This document shows positions 1-6,183 of a DNA stretch of 9,202 bases, in pieces (position 1 is the first letter of the stretch; the number at the start of each line of letters is the position of its first letter). The stretch covers positions 1 through 9,202 of the forward strand of contig JAADFV010000034.1 of NCBI GenBank assembly GCA_013152695.1, given 5' to 3'. The stretch is from Chloroflexota bacterium (lineage in GTDB: Bacteria; Chloroflexota; Anaerolineae; J102). The notes under the pieces are model-generated. The model had not been told where the DNA came from. It saw nothing but the letters and a program-made list of their open reading frames with translations, and ran no database searches. The position numbers and the translations under genes are program-made.

Positions 1-106
1 GGGTGTTGCGGTGGCTGGAACCGGCGTAGGCGTGGGGGGAATCGATGTAGGTGTGGGAGGAATGGGGGTCGGGGAGGGGGTTCCTGGCGTAGGTGTAGGT
101 GGTTGA
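1..106 (-). repeat. Low-complexity Pro/Thr-coding repeat tract
   Basis: This stretch, read on the minus strand, encodes imperfect repeats of (I/S)PPTPT and PTPTP at the visible end of the SH3b protein. The plus strand shows it as recurring GTAGGTGTGGG and GTAGGCGTGGG-like units. It is a flexible spacer and probably continues beyond the left edge. Such tracts are prone to length change and to assembly error. Confidence 0.7.
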
Positions 107-966
107 GGGATATTTTCGACAATAGCAACGCTTCCGGTATCTCCTTCAACGCGAACGACAGGATCATACACCCAACCGAAGATACGGGGCCCAACCTGGA
201 TCTGCCACCAAAGGCCGTCCGGACTCTTCCCCTTGATCGACCTTTGTTCACCTACAGGAAGGATGGAAACGATGGGATAAGCTGTACTAGGGCCGCTGCG
301 AATATTCACGGCAGCGGCGGCCACCACGACCGGGCCCGTCGTAGTTGGCGTAGGCGTCGGGGGCACGAGGGTGGTGTCGGTAGCGGCGTGGACGGCTGTT
401 TGCGTGGTAGCAGCAGTCGTGATCTTATCTGTCTGGAAAAAGCGGCCGAAAACGATGATAGCAACGACAATGGCCAGAGCAAAGATGATGGCGGCGCGTG
501 AGGTCTGGTTGGGGCCAACAGGAATGGCCTCGATCTCGTTTGTGGGGGGCGGCGTCGCCATCTGATAGAAAAGAGGATGCTCCACCTGGGGTGGGTCTTC
601 ACCAAAGAGCGGTTTCCAATACTTGAGCACAAATTCGACCCATGCCGCGGCCGTGGCGCGTAAATACTCCTGCGAGTAAGCCTCAGGTTTTAGCAAATAG
701 AGGTTGAACCGCTGTACCAGGGTTTCTAGCGCCGCCTCATTGAGCCCAGCTTCTGACAAAGTAGCCTGGGCCTTTTGCATAAAGTTGAGCTTGGAGACGG
801 CCACACCCAGGCGCTCATAGAGATGTTCATCAAAGGCAAGACCCAACAGTTCTTGCAACTCTTTGATATCATCCACAAAATCATCAGGGGTATCAGCTAC
901 TTCGTAGCGTTGTAGGACAAGGCGTATCTTGTTGGCAATGGGATAAAGTGTCTCGATGTCCACCAT
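1..966 (-). CDS. Membrane-anchored SH3b-domain protein with Pro/Thr-rich linkers (partial, C-terminus outside window)
   Basis: The frame is open from an ATG at 966 down to base 1, giving 322 codons with no stop, so the C-terminus lies outside the window. Residues 1-150 form a soluble, mostly helical-looking region with no motif I recognise. Residues 157-175 are one hydrophobic span (AAIIFALAIVVAIIVFG), followed by a PPTPTPTTTG linker. Residues 215-275 are a bacterial SH3 (SH3b) domain with the signature VNIRSGPSTAYPIV and a later GWVYDPVV. From about 287 the chain is Pro/Thr repeats. SH3b domains usually bind peptidoglycan or other ligands outside the membrane, so I infer a cytoplasmic N-terminus and an exported SH3b. 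PT-rich linkers of this kind are common in Chloroflexota surface proteins. The SD is weak (AGGTG, 971-975); a GTG at codon 2 is an alternative start. Function unknown. Confidence 0.85.
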   Translation of the reverse strand, partial: MVDIETLYPIANKIRLVLQRYEVADTPDDFVDDIKELQELLGLAFDEHLYERLGVAVSKLNFMQKAQATLSEAGLNEAALETLVQRFNLYLLKPEAYSQEYLRATAAAWVEFVLKYWKPLFGEDPPQVEHPLFYQMATPPPTNEIEAIPVGPNQTSRAAIIFALAIVVAIIVFGRFFQTDKITTAATTQTAVHAATDTTLVPPTPTPTTTGPVVVAAAAVNIRSGPSTAYPIVSILPVGEQRSIKGKSPDGLWWQIQVGPRIFGWVYDPVVRVEGDTGSVAIVENIPQPPTPTPGTPSPTPIPPTPTSIPPTPTPVPATATP

Positions 967-1012
967 TGTGCACCTGTCAGGGGGGGAAAGGACAACGATT
1001 GTTTGGTGGCTT

Positions 1013-1041
1013 ATGATACCACGCCTGACAAAAGTTGGCAC
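1013..1041 (-). promoter_or_regulatory. Candidate extended -10 promoter for the SH3b gene
   Basis: Read on the minus strand, -35 is GTGCCA (1036-1041, 4/6 to consensus), the spacer is 17 bp, and -10 is TATCAT (1013-1018, 5/6) preceded by TGG, giving TGGTATCAT. Transcription would start near 1006, about 40 bases before the ATG. It lies in the 135-bp gap after the 85-residue gene, so the SH3b gene may have its own promoter as well as read-through. Pattern match only. Confidence 0.4.
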
Positions 1042-1101
1042 ATCGACTCGTGGGCATTTTGTATTCTCTTAGTTGTCCCGCAGAGGCCTTATACCCCGCG
1101 T

Positions 1102-1359
1102 TTATCTGGCGAACTCTACACACTTTTCCTGCAAGTTGATGATAGCCCCTGAGCGAACTAAGTGCAAACACAAAAGTTTAGTTGGGAATTGGGCGTGCAA
1201 TTGGCGGTAACGATGCATTGCCGAATTGCCGTCATTACAAATTTCTATTACTGCGATTTCATCGAGGATACGATGGCTATCTGCGGTTGTATGGGCTTTG
1301 ATGGCCTCTATCACCAGCCATTGGTTGGGATACACTTTACGAATCTCCGACCATAACAT
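1102..1359 (-). CDS. Small conserved hypothetical protein (85 aa, MLWSEIRKxYPNQWLVIEA type)
   Basis: The start is the ATG at 1359, not the longer in-frame ATG at 1386. A consensus AGGAGG lies 9 bases before 1359, while the upstream ATG would put that SD inside the coding region. The protein begins MLWSEIRKVYPNQWLVIEA, continues with HRILDEIAVIEICNDGNSA and then MHRYRQLHAQFPTK. I recognise this pattern from memory as a small uncharacterised family whose members begin with W-x-EIR-x-x-YP-x-x-W-(L/V)-(L/V)-(L/I)EA, have a central DE(L/I)AV(I/L) and end with a short 'YVLHTxR...I' strand. The last 20 residues here (CLHLVRSGAIINLQEKCVEFAR region) fit that end poorly, so the C-terminus may be diverged. 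Some members, as I recall, sit beside a retropepsin-like aspartic protease; none is seen here. Biochemical function unknown. Confidence 0.75.
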   Translation of the reverse strand: MLWSEIRKVYPNQWLVIEAIKAHTTADSHRILDEIAVIEICNDGNSAMHRYRQLHAQFPTKLLCLHLVRSGAIINLQEKCVEFAR

Positions 1360-1368
1360 TGGCAAAAA

Positions 1369-1374
1369 CCTCCT
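1369..1374 (-). promoter_or_regulatory. Consensus ribosome binding site fixing the start of the 85-aa gene
   Basis: The plus strand reads CCTCCT, so the mRNA carries AGGAGG(U) 9 bases before the ATG at 1359. It is one of the strongest SD sequences in the window and decides between the two possible ATG starts. Confidence 0.85.
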
Positions 1375-1385
1375 ATCTGTCACCA

Positions 1386-1414
1386 ATCATAACAGCATAT
1401 AGAGATTGTTTCCA
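1386..1414 (-). promoter_or_regulatory. Candidate extended -10 promoter for the 85-aa gene
   Basis: On the minus strand, TGGAAA (1409-1414, 4/6) is followed by a 17-bp spacer and TATGAT (1386-1391, 5/6), with TGT just before it (TGTTATGAT). The predicted start near 1379 leaves a leader of about 20 bases that holds the AGGAGG. The geometry is the same as at asnS. Confidence 0.5.
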
Positions 1415-1456
1415 CTTGTACAGAAGAAAAGAGACTCGGTACCAGCAAACGAGGAT

Positions 1457-1487
1457 TTGACCGGGGTAGTAAGTAGCGGGGTAAAAT
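1457..1487 (+). promoter_or_regulatory. Weak candidate promoter for the YitT-family gene
   Basis: TTGACC (1457-1462, 5/6) and TAAAAT (1482-1487, 5/6) are separated by 19 bp, longer than ideal, with no TG extension. It would give a leader of about 45 bases. The 179-bp divergent gap between this gene and the 85-aa gene holds no coding sequence that I can support. Confidence 0.3.
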
Positions 1488-1538
1488 ACCAAATATTGCG
1501 TATGGCTTCAACATGTCATCAAAGGTTCTTAAAAAGCA

Positions 1539-2441
1539 ATGAAAAAACGACTACGTCGCTTCATCCCCCGGTTTGACTGGAAAAGAGATGGAAAGGCCTA
1601 TGTTATCTTGCTGATAGCCGGTCTTTTCCAAGCCTGCACCTTCAATATCTTTCTGGCTCCTAGTCGTCTTGCTCCGGGCGGTGTGTCGGGTTTGGCGATT
1701 ATTATTCATAAATTCCTTCTCTCACCTTTAGGGTTTACGCAATTGGTGCTGGCAATACCTCTGTTGGGGCTAGGTTTCGCCTATCTGGGGCGTTTTCGGT
1801 TTTTGGTACGCATCACTTTTTTGACTCTGGTCTACACGAGTGCTGTGGATATGCTGGCGCCTTACTTGCCGCAACAAGGGATCACAACAGATCCACTACT
1901 CAACGCCTTATTCGGTGGCGTCCTGGGAGGGATAGGGTCGGGCCTGGTTTTGCGATCGCGCACAACTTTTGCCGGGACAGGAATTATCAGCCGTATTTTG
2001 CAATTAAGAACAGGCATGCCGATCACCCAGCTGTATATGATTATCGATGGCGCCATTATCGTGGCGTTAGGCTTTACTTTTGGCTGGAATAATGCTCTTT
2101 ATTCGATGATTATGTTATTTGTGTGGGGATTAGCCACCGATTATGTCTTGGAAGGTCCCAGTGTGATTCGGACGGCTTTTATTGTTACTGATATGCCGGC
2201 AGTGATGGCCAAGGGTTTGATGGACCGCATGGGTATTGGCGTTACTGCCTGGCAAGCAGCAGGAATGTATACCCACAAGCAGCATACCGTTCTCTTCTGT
2301 ACGATCAGCCGTCCAGATGTCGCTACTCTGGAAGAAGTCATCGCAGAGATCGATCCCTCGGCCTTTGTTGTCATCGGCCAGGGGCATCAAGTTCGAGGCG
2401 GGGTGATGCGGTATAAGGCCGTCAAGCCAGTAAGCAAATAG
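1539..2441 (+). CDS. yitT: YitT family membrane protein (YitT_membrane + DUF2179)
   Basis: This is a 300-residue integral membrane protein of the YitT family. Residues 18-205 hold about five or six hydrophobic segments, with the family signature FNIFLAPSRLAPGGVSGLA at 35-53 and glycine-rich FGGVLGGIGSGLVLRSRTTFAGTGII at 125-150. Residues 213-290 are the soluble C-terminal DUF2179 domain (FIVTDMPAVMAKGLMDRMGIGVT, then DPSAFVVIGQGHQVRGG). The N-terminus is very basic (KKRLRRF..R..WKR), consistent with a cytoplasmic end. The length matches the family. Family members are widespread and their substrate is not established, though transport or a metabolite-binding regulatory role is suspected. The SD is poor: AAAGG lies about 13 bases upstream. 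It is followed by a 63-bp gap with a separate promoter for asnS, so it is probably not strictly in that operon. Confidence 0.9.
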   Translation: MKKRLRRFIPRFDWKRDGKAYVILLIAGLFQACTFNIFLAPSRLAPGGVSGLAIIIHKFLLSPLGFTQLVLAIPLLGLGFAYLGRFRFLVRITFLTLVYTSAVDMLAPYLPQQGITTDPLLNALFGGVLGGIGSGLVLRSRTTFAGTGIISRILQLRTGMPITQLYMIIDGAIIVALGFTFGWNNALYSMIMLFVWGLATDYVLEGPSVIRTAFIVTDMPAVMAKGLMDRMGIGVTAWQAAGMYTHKQHTVLFCTISRPDVATLEEVIAEIDPSAFVVIGQGHQVRGGVMRYKAVKPVSK

Positions 2442-2469
2442 CGATAATTCCGCTTTGCCTGTGACCCCA

Positions 2470-2500
2470 TGTTATAATATTGAACAAAAGTAAGGAGGAG
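2470..2500 (+). promoter_or_regulatory. Extended -10 promoter and strong SD for asnS
   Basis: TGTTATAAT (2470-2478) is a perfect -10 hexamer (2473-2478) with the TGn extension. No convincing -35 lies at 16-18 bp, which is usual for extended -10 promoters. AAGGAGG (2492-2498) sits 6 bases before the GTG at 2505. The predicted start near 2485 gives a leader of about 20 bases, too short for a T-box or other attenuator. Confidence 0.65.
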
Positions 2501-2504
2501 TCTA

Positions 2505-3848
2505 GTGACCCCAGTTATTCGAATTTGCGATGCAAAAGAGTATGTCGGCCAAACTGTAACCGTGCGTGGCTGGCTGCAACGCCGTACCGGCAAAGGAAAG
2601 ATCAATTTTCTGCGAGTACGAGATGGTAGCGGCAGTTTTCAGGCTGTGGCTTTCCGACCCAATCTTGGGGATGAGCTCTTTGCCAGAGTTAAGTCATTGA
2701 CAACCGAGTCATCCATTATTCTGACCGGTGAGATTAAAGCGGATGAACGGGCGCCGGGAGTTCCTGGTGGCTACGAAATGGATTTGCAGGACATCGAAAT
2801 CGTGCAAATTTCAGAAAACTATCCCATTACGCCCAAGGAGCATGGCATTGAGTTTTTGTTGGATAGGCGCCATCTCTGGTTACGTTCGAACCGGCAATGG
2901 GCGATTGCGCGAATACGGGCCACCGTGAGCCGCGCCATTCGTGATTGGTTGGATGATCACGGTTATCTGAACGTGGATACACCCATCCTCACTCCGGCCG
3001 CCGGCGAAGGCACCACCACGCTCTTTGAGATTGATTATCATGGTGTGCCTGCCTTTTTAGCCCAGACCGGCCAGCTTTATAACGAGGCAAATATCTTTGC
3101 TTTTGGCAAGGTTTATTGCTTTGGTCCCACCTTTCGCGCCGAGAAATCAAAAACCCGGCGGCACCTGCAAGAATTTTGGATGGTTGAGCCCGAGATTGCT
3201 TTTTGCAAGCTAGAAGAACTTCTTGAAGTTGAGGAGCAGTTTGTTTCGTATATTGTGCAAACAGCTTTGGAAAAATGTGCGGATGAGCTCAAAGTGTTGG
3301 AGCGAGATACAAGTCTTTTGCAAAATGTGAAACCACCCTTCCCGCGGATTACCTATGATGAAGCTGTGGCGATGGTCAATGAGGCTGCTGCGGCCGGTGT
3401 GACGGTTCCCCCGCATGATGAACCCCTTACCCCCATGACCTGGGGTGAGGACTTCGGTGCGCCCCATGAGACGTACATTGCCAGCCGCTTCGATCGCCCC
3501 GTATTTGTGACGCATTATCCTACCGCTTGCAAGGCGTTTTATATGGAGCCAGAGCCGGGGCGACCAGAAGTTTGCCGGAGCGCGGATTTACTGGCACCCG
3601 AAGGTTACGGTGAGATTATCGGTGGCAGCGAACGGATGAGTGATCCCGAGCTTCTTCTCGCTGCGATCGAGCAGCATAATCTGCCCAAAGATGCCTACAA
3701 CTGGTATATCGAATTGCGACGCTATGGTTCGGTGCCGCATAGTGGTTTCGGCTTGGGTCTGGAACGCACTGTGGGTTGGATTTCTGGCATCAGTCACCTG
3801 CGGGAAGCCATTGCTTATCCGCGCACACTGGGTAGATTGACACCCTAG
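2505..3848 (+). CDS. asnS: Asparagine--tRNA ligase (AsnRS)
   Basis: This class IIb aminoacyl-tRNA synthetase charges tRNA-Asn in the cytoplasm; 447 residues is normal for the family. Residues 1-105 are the OB-fold anticodon-binding domain (VTVRGWLQRRTGKGKINFLRVRDGSG). The catalytic domain follows: motif 1 around DDHGYLNVDTPILTP (150-164), motif 2 as FGPTFRAEKSKTRRHLQEFWMVEPE (206-230) and motif 3 as GFGLGLERTVGWI (414-426). The T-R-R-H-L-x-E-F-W-M-V-E-P-E string and FVTHYPTACKAFYMEPE (334-350) with LLAPEGYGEIIGGSERM favour AsnRS over AspRS. The protein ends AIAYPRTLGRLTP, as AsnRS usually does. Translation starts at GTG with a strong SD six bases upstream. The next gene begins 3 bases after the stop. 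Direct charging of Asn suggests that the organism does not rely only on the GatCAB route for Asn-tRNA, though both can coexist. Confidence 0.95.
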   Translation: MTPVIRICDAKEYVGQTVTVRGWLQRRTGKGKINFLRVRDGSGSFQAVAFRPNLGDELFARVKSLTTESSIILTGEIKADERAPGVPGGYEMDLQDIEIVQISENYPITPKEHGIEFLLDRRHLWLRSNRQWAIARIRATVSRAIRDWLDDHGYLNVDTPILTPAAGEGTTTLFEIDYHGVPAFLAQTGQLYNEANIFAFGKVYCFGPTFRAEKSKTRRHLQEFWMVEPEIAFCKLEELLEVEEQFVSYIVQTALEKCADELKVLERDTSLLQNVKPPFPRITYDEAVAMVNEAAAAGVTVPPHDEPLTPMTWGEDFGAPHETYIASRFDRPVFVTHYPTACKAFYMEPEPGRPEVCRSADLLAPEGYGEIIGGSERMSDPELLLAAIEQHNLPKDAYNWYIELRRYGSVPHSGFGLGLERTVGWISGISHLREAIAYPRTLGRLTP

Positions 3849-3851
3849 CCC

Positions 3852-4898
3852 ATGATGCCCGGCCTGGTTCTCATCCCGCTGGTGGCTTTTGCCCTGGCGT
3901 TGGTTCTGACCCCGGTCAGCATGCGTTTGGCGTATCGTTGGAATCTGCTCGACCATCCTGGTGGACGACGCCAACATATTGGCGATATACCGCGTATTGG
4001 CGGCATTGCCCTTTATATCAGCTTTGTTGTAGCCATGCTGGCGATACGTTGGTTACCGCCAGCATGGCTACCGGTCAGTTCCGACCCGAAAGAGGCGCAG
4101 CGTTGGCTGGGGTTGTTGCTCGGCGTGAGCTTTGTGGCCTTATTTGGCTTGCTAGATGACCGTTTTGAGTTCGGGCCCTGGCCTCAGTATGGCGCACAGC
4201 TGGTCGCAGGTGTGATCAGCATCGTCTTCATCATTTTCATCGAGCGTGTCAATAACCCCTTTGGCCCCAATCCCATCATCTTTCCCCGTCCTTTGATCTG
4301 GTTCCTGACGATTTTCTGGTTTATGGGCGCCATGAATACGATCAATTGGCTGGATGGCATCGATGGTCTGGCGACGACGGTGGCCGCCATTGTCGCCGTC
4401 GTGTTGGCCATCCACATGCTGCGCACCCAGCAGCAGAGTGTGGCTTTGCTCGCCCTGGCTCTATTGGGAAGCACCTTAGGATTTTTATTCTTCAATTTTC
4501 CGCCGGCACGTGTATTCATGGGCTCTATCGGCGCCTATTTTTTGGGCTATACGCTGGCAGCGTTGGGTTTGATCGCGGGGGCGCGGGTCGCGACGGTCCT
4601 CCTCGTCATGGGCTTACCGGTGTTGGATGTAGCCTGGTTGATTTTCTGGCGGTGGCGACATGGTCGGCCTTTGGGTCAAGGAGATCGAAATCATTTACAT
4701 TTTCGCCTCCTGGCCAAGGGTTTTAGTGAACGCCAAATCGTGATAGGCTATGCTACTTTTTGTGCCTTATTTGGCGTGATTAGCCTGATGACGGCCAGCA
4801 CTCAGGCGAAAGTAGGCGCATTACTGGCATTACTGGCGGTGGGGGGGTACATTATTTGGTGGGCGTCGCCACACGTTGCGACTACCCCGTCTGATTAA
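3852..4898 (+). CDS. wecA: WecA/TagO-type polyprenyl-phosphate GlcNAc-1-phosphate transferase (MraY superfamily)
   Basis: This 348-residue, roughly ten-helix membrane enzyme would transfer GlcNAc-1-phosphate (or a related sugar phosphate) from UDP-sugar to undecaprenyl phosphate, the first step of a surface glycan. Visible superfamily motifs are GGRRQHIGDIPRIGGIA (37-53), the metal/substrate DD pair in LLDDRFEFGPW (100-110), NTINWLDGIDGLA (162-174) and HLHFRLL (281-287), which is typical of WecA/TagO rather than MraY. One key residue is unusual: the usual FMGDSGS motif reads VFMGSIGAYFLGY (221-233), so Ser225 replaces the aspartate that helps to bind Mg2+ in MraY. ATG at 3852 or 3855 may start it; neither has a good SD, and initiation is probably coupled to asnS, whose stop is 3 bases away. 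Exact sugar substrate not determinable; the symbol is given for the family type. Confidence 0.85.
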   Translation: MMPGLVLIPLVAFALALVLTPVSMRLAYRWNLLDHPGGRRQHIGDIPRIGGIALYISFVVAMLAIRWLPPAWLPVSSDPKEAQRWLGLLLGVSFVALFGLLDDRFEFGPWPQYGAQLVAGVISIVFIIFIERVNNPFGPNPIIFPRPLIWFLTIFWFMGAMNTINWLDGIDGLATTVAAIVAVVLAIHMLRTQQQSVALLALALLGSTLGFLFFNFPPARVFMGSIGAYFLGYTLAALGLIAGARVATVLLVMGLPVLDVAWLIFWRWRHGRPLGQGDRNHLHFRLLAKGFSERQIVIGYATFCALFGVISLMTASTQAKVGALLALLAVGGYIIWWASPHVATTPSD

Positions 4899-4916
4899 GG
4901 AAAGGTTACGACTTTT

Positions 4917-5837
4917 ATGTTTGAGCTAACATTTTTGGGCACTTCTGCCTCAGCTCCCTCCGTGCAAAGAGGGCTGTCCAGTGCAATTGTACAATTTCGG
5001 AATCATCGCTTTATGGTGGATTGCGGGGAAGGAACACAGCGGCAATTATTGCGCTCAGGCTTAGGATTCAAGCGGATCAATAAAATTCTGATCACGCACG
5101 GACATCTGGATCATATTTTGGGCTTAGGGGGGCTTGTATCGACGATGGCACGTTGGGACGTGATGGAGCATGTCGATATTTACGCGGGGACATTTGCTTT
5201 ACAACGCATTCAACGCTTGTTCGAGGTGGTTTTTGGTGATGGCGAGCCACCGGCACAAATCAGTTTGCATGTACTGGAGGAAGGCATTTTTTTCGAAGAC
5301 GAGCACCTGCAGGTTAGTGCTTTTCCCGTAGAGCATCGTGGGCCTGATTGTTTTGGTTTTCTGTTTGCCGAGAAGGCAAAACGGGTATTTTTAGTAGAAA
5401 AAGCCGAAGAATTGGGGGTTCCTGCCGGGCCAGAACGGCGGCGGTTGGTGGCAGGCGAGCGAGTCGAGTTGGCAGACGGGCGAGTGATCGAGCCTGAGGA
5501 GGTCTTGGGGCCGCCCCGTCCAGCCACACGCCTGGCCTTCATCGGCGATCTAGCGCGAACCCGGCGGCTAGCGGCGCGAGTACAAGGCGTCAATGCCCTC
5601 GTCCTCGAAGCAACGTATCTCGAAAAGGATCGGGAGATGGCACAGCGTTTTGGTCACCTGACGGCAGCCGAGGCAGCCCGTTTGGCGAAAAGGGCTCAAG
5701 TAGATTTATTGATTTTGACCCACCTTTCCCGGCGCTACTATGCCAGCGACGTTTTGGCAGAGGCTCAGGCCATTTTCCCCAATACCATCGTTGCCAATGA
5801 TTTTGATCATTTCGAGGTGAAACAGAAAATGCCCTGA
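4917..5837 (+). CDS. rnz: Ribonuclease Z (tRNA 3'-processing endonuclease, MBL fold)
   Basis: RNase Z cuts the 3' trailer from tRNA precursors. The 306-residue length is normal for the short bacterial form. The metallo-beta-lactamase fold begins FLGTSASAPS (6-15) and MVDCGEGTQRQLL (33-45). The zinc motif HxHxDH is HGHLDH (61-66), with further ligands likely at His140 (VEHRGPDCFGF), Asp211 (FIGD) and His269 (LTHLSRRY). The flexible-arm/exosite region is recognisable: LGVPAGPERRRLVAGERVELADGRVIEPEEVLGPPRP (166-201). GHLTAAEAARLA (246-257) is the conserved stretch before the last zinc ligand. Two signatures differ from the usual form: HGHLDH for HLHGDH, and GDLART for GDTRP. The SD (AAGGAAAGG, 4897-4905) overlaps the stop of the preceding gene, implying co-transcription with asnS and wecA. 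The stop codon lies inside the hairpin that follows. Confidence 0.88.
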   Translation: MFELTFLGTSASAPSVQRGLSSAIVQFRNHRFMVDCGEGTQRQLLRSGLGFKRINKILITHGHLDHILGLGGLVSTMARWDVMEHVDIYAGTFALQRIQRLFEVVFGDGEPPAQISLHVLEEGIFFEDEHLQVSAFPVEHRGPDCFGFLFAEKAKRVFLVEKAEELGVPAGPERRRLVAGERVELADGRVIEPEEVLGPPRPATRLAFIGDLARTRRLAARVQGVNALVLEATYLEKDREMAQRFGHLTAAEAARLAKRAQVDLLILTHLSRRYYASDVLAEAQAIFPNTIVANDFDHFEVKQKMP

Positions 5838-5858
5838 TTAATGGATAATCAAGGCATT
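5828..5858 (-). terminator. Intrinsic terminator for the SRAP-Trm112 transcript, overlapping the rnz 3' end
   Basis: The inverted repeat has arms 5828-5840 and 5846-5858, 13 bp with a single mismatch and a 5-base loop (ATGGA). On the minus strand the hairpin is followed by TTTTCTGTTT, the T-tract expected of an intrinsic terminator, 25 bases after the Trm112-like stop. On the plus strand the bases after it (GCGATTATTGG) are not a T-tract, so termination of rnz here would be weaker or need another factor. The rnz TGA (5835-5837) is inside the left arm. Confidence 0.7.
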
Positions 5859-5883
5859 GCGATTATTGGAGATTTAGAATTCG

Positions 5884-6117
5884 TCAGTCGACAGGTTCGG
5901 GAGCTGTGGCAGGAAGTTCGTCGACTGGCGTCTTCTGCCAGCGTGTGCCCTCATCGATAAGCATGACGGGAATATCGTCGCGAATGGGGTATTTGCGTTC
6001 GCATGTCTGGCAGACAAGCCAGGTGTCGTTGACGAGTTCTAACAGTCCTGCTTCGTCCGCTTCCTGAACACAAACGGGGCAGCGCAGGATTTCGAGTAGT
6101 TCATTTGAGATGGTCAT
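5884..6117 (-). CDS. Trm112-like small zinc-binding protein
   Basis: The 77-residue protein has the Trm112 family layout: NELLEILRCPVC (5-16), a second zinc pair CQTC (36-39), then ERKYPIRDDIPVMLIDEG (40-57). The four cysteines Cys13, Cys16, Cys36 and Cys39 can bind one zinc. In eukaryotes and archaea Trm112 is an activating partner of several methyltransferases acting on tRNA, rRNA and release factor. Bacterial members are common, and similar partner roles have been proposed for them. The acidic, proline-rich tail (PVDELPATAPEPVD) is probably disordered. ATG at 6117 follows GAGG at a spacing of 7. The gene sits 57 bp downstream of the SRAP gene on the same strand and has its own possible promoter. 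No methyltransferase is adjacent, so its partner is unknown. Confidence 0.88.
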   Translation of the reverse strand: MTISNELLEILRCPVCVQEADEAGLLELVNDTWLVCQTCERKYPIRDDIPVMLIDEGTRWQKTPVDELPATAPEPVD

Positions 6118-6154
6118 AATTACGCCTCGGAAGGTGATGGTGGATGTGGGAGGG

Positions 6155-6183
6155 AGTATAGCACAGCTAGAAGATCAAACCAA
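6155..6183 (-). promoter_or_regulatory. Candidate extended -10 promoter for the Trm112-like gene
   Basis: On the minus strand, TTGGTT (6178-6183) and TATACT (6155-6160, 5/6) are 17 bp apart, and the -10 is preceded by TGC, giving TGCTATACT. The -35 overlaps the last codons of the SRAP gene. The leader would be about 30 bases, with GAGG near its end. Confidence 0.45.

Noticed and set aside
103..501. 132-codon plus-strand ORF at the left edge
   Set aside because: It is antisense to the SH3b protein, with low-complexity Gly/Arg output; no start context.
1360..1386. Longer start (MVTDRRFLP extension) for the 85-aa protein
   Set aside because: The consensus AGGAGG would lie inside the coding region and points to the ATG at 1359; the extension does not resemble the family.
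2434..2458. Hairpin between the YitT gene and asnS (GCAAA/TTTGC and GCG/CGC arms)
   Set aside because: Short, bulged stem with no following T-tract; too weak to call a terminator.
5210..5593. 127-codon minus-strand ORF within rnz
   Set aside because: Arg/Ser/Pro-rich antisense shadow of a well-supported gene.
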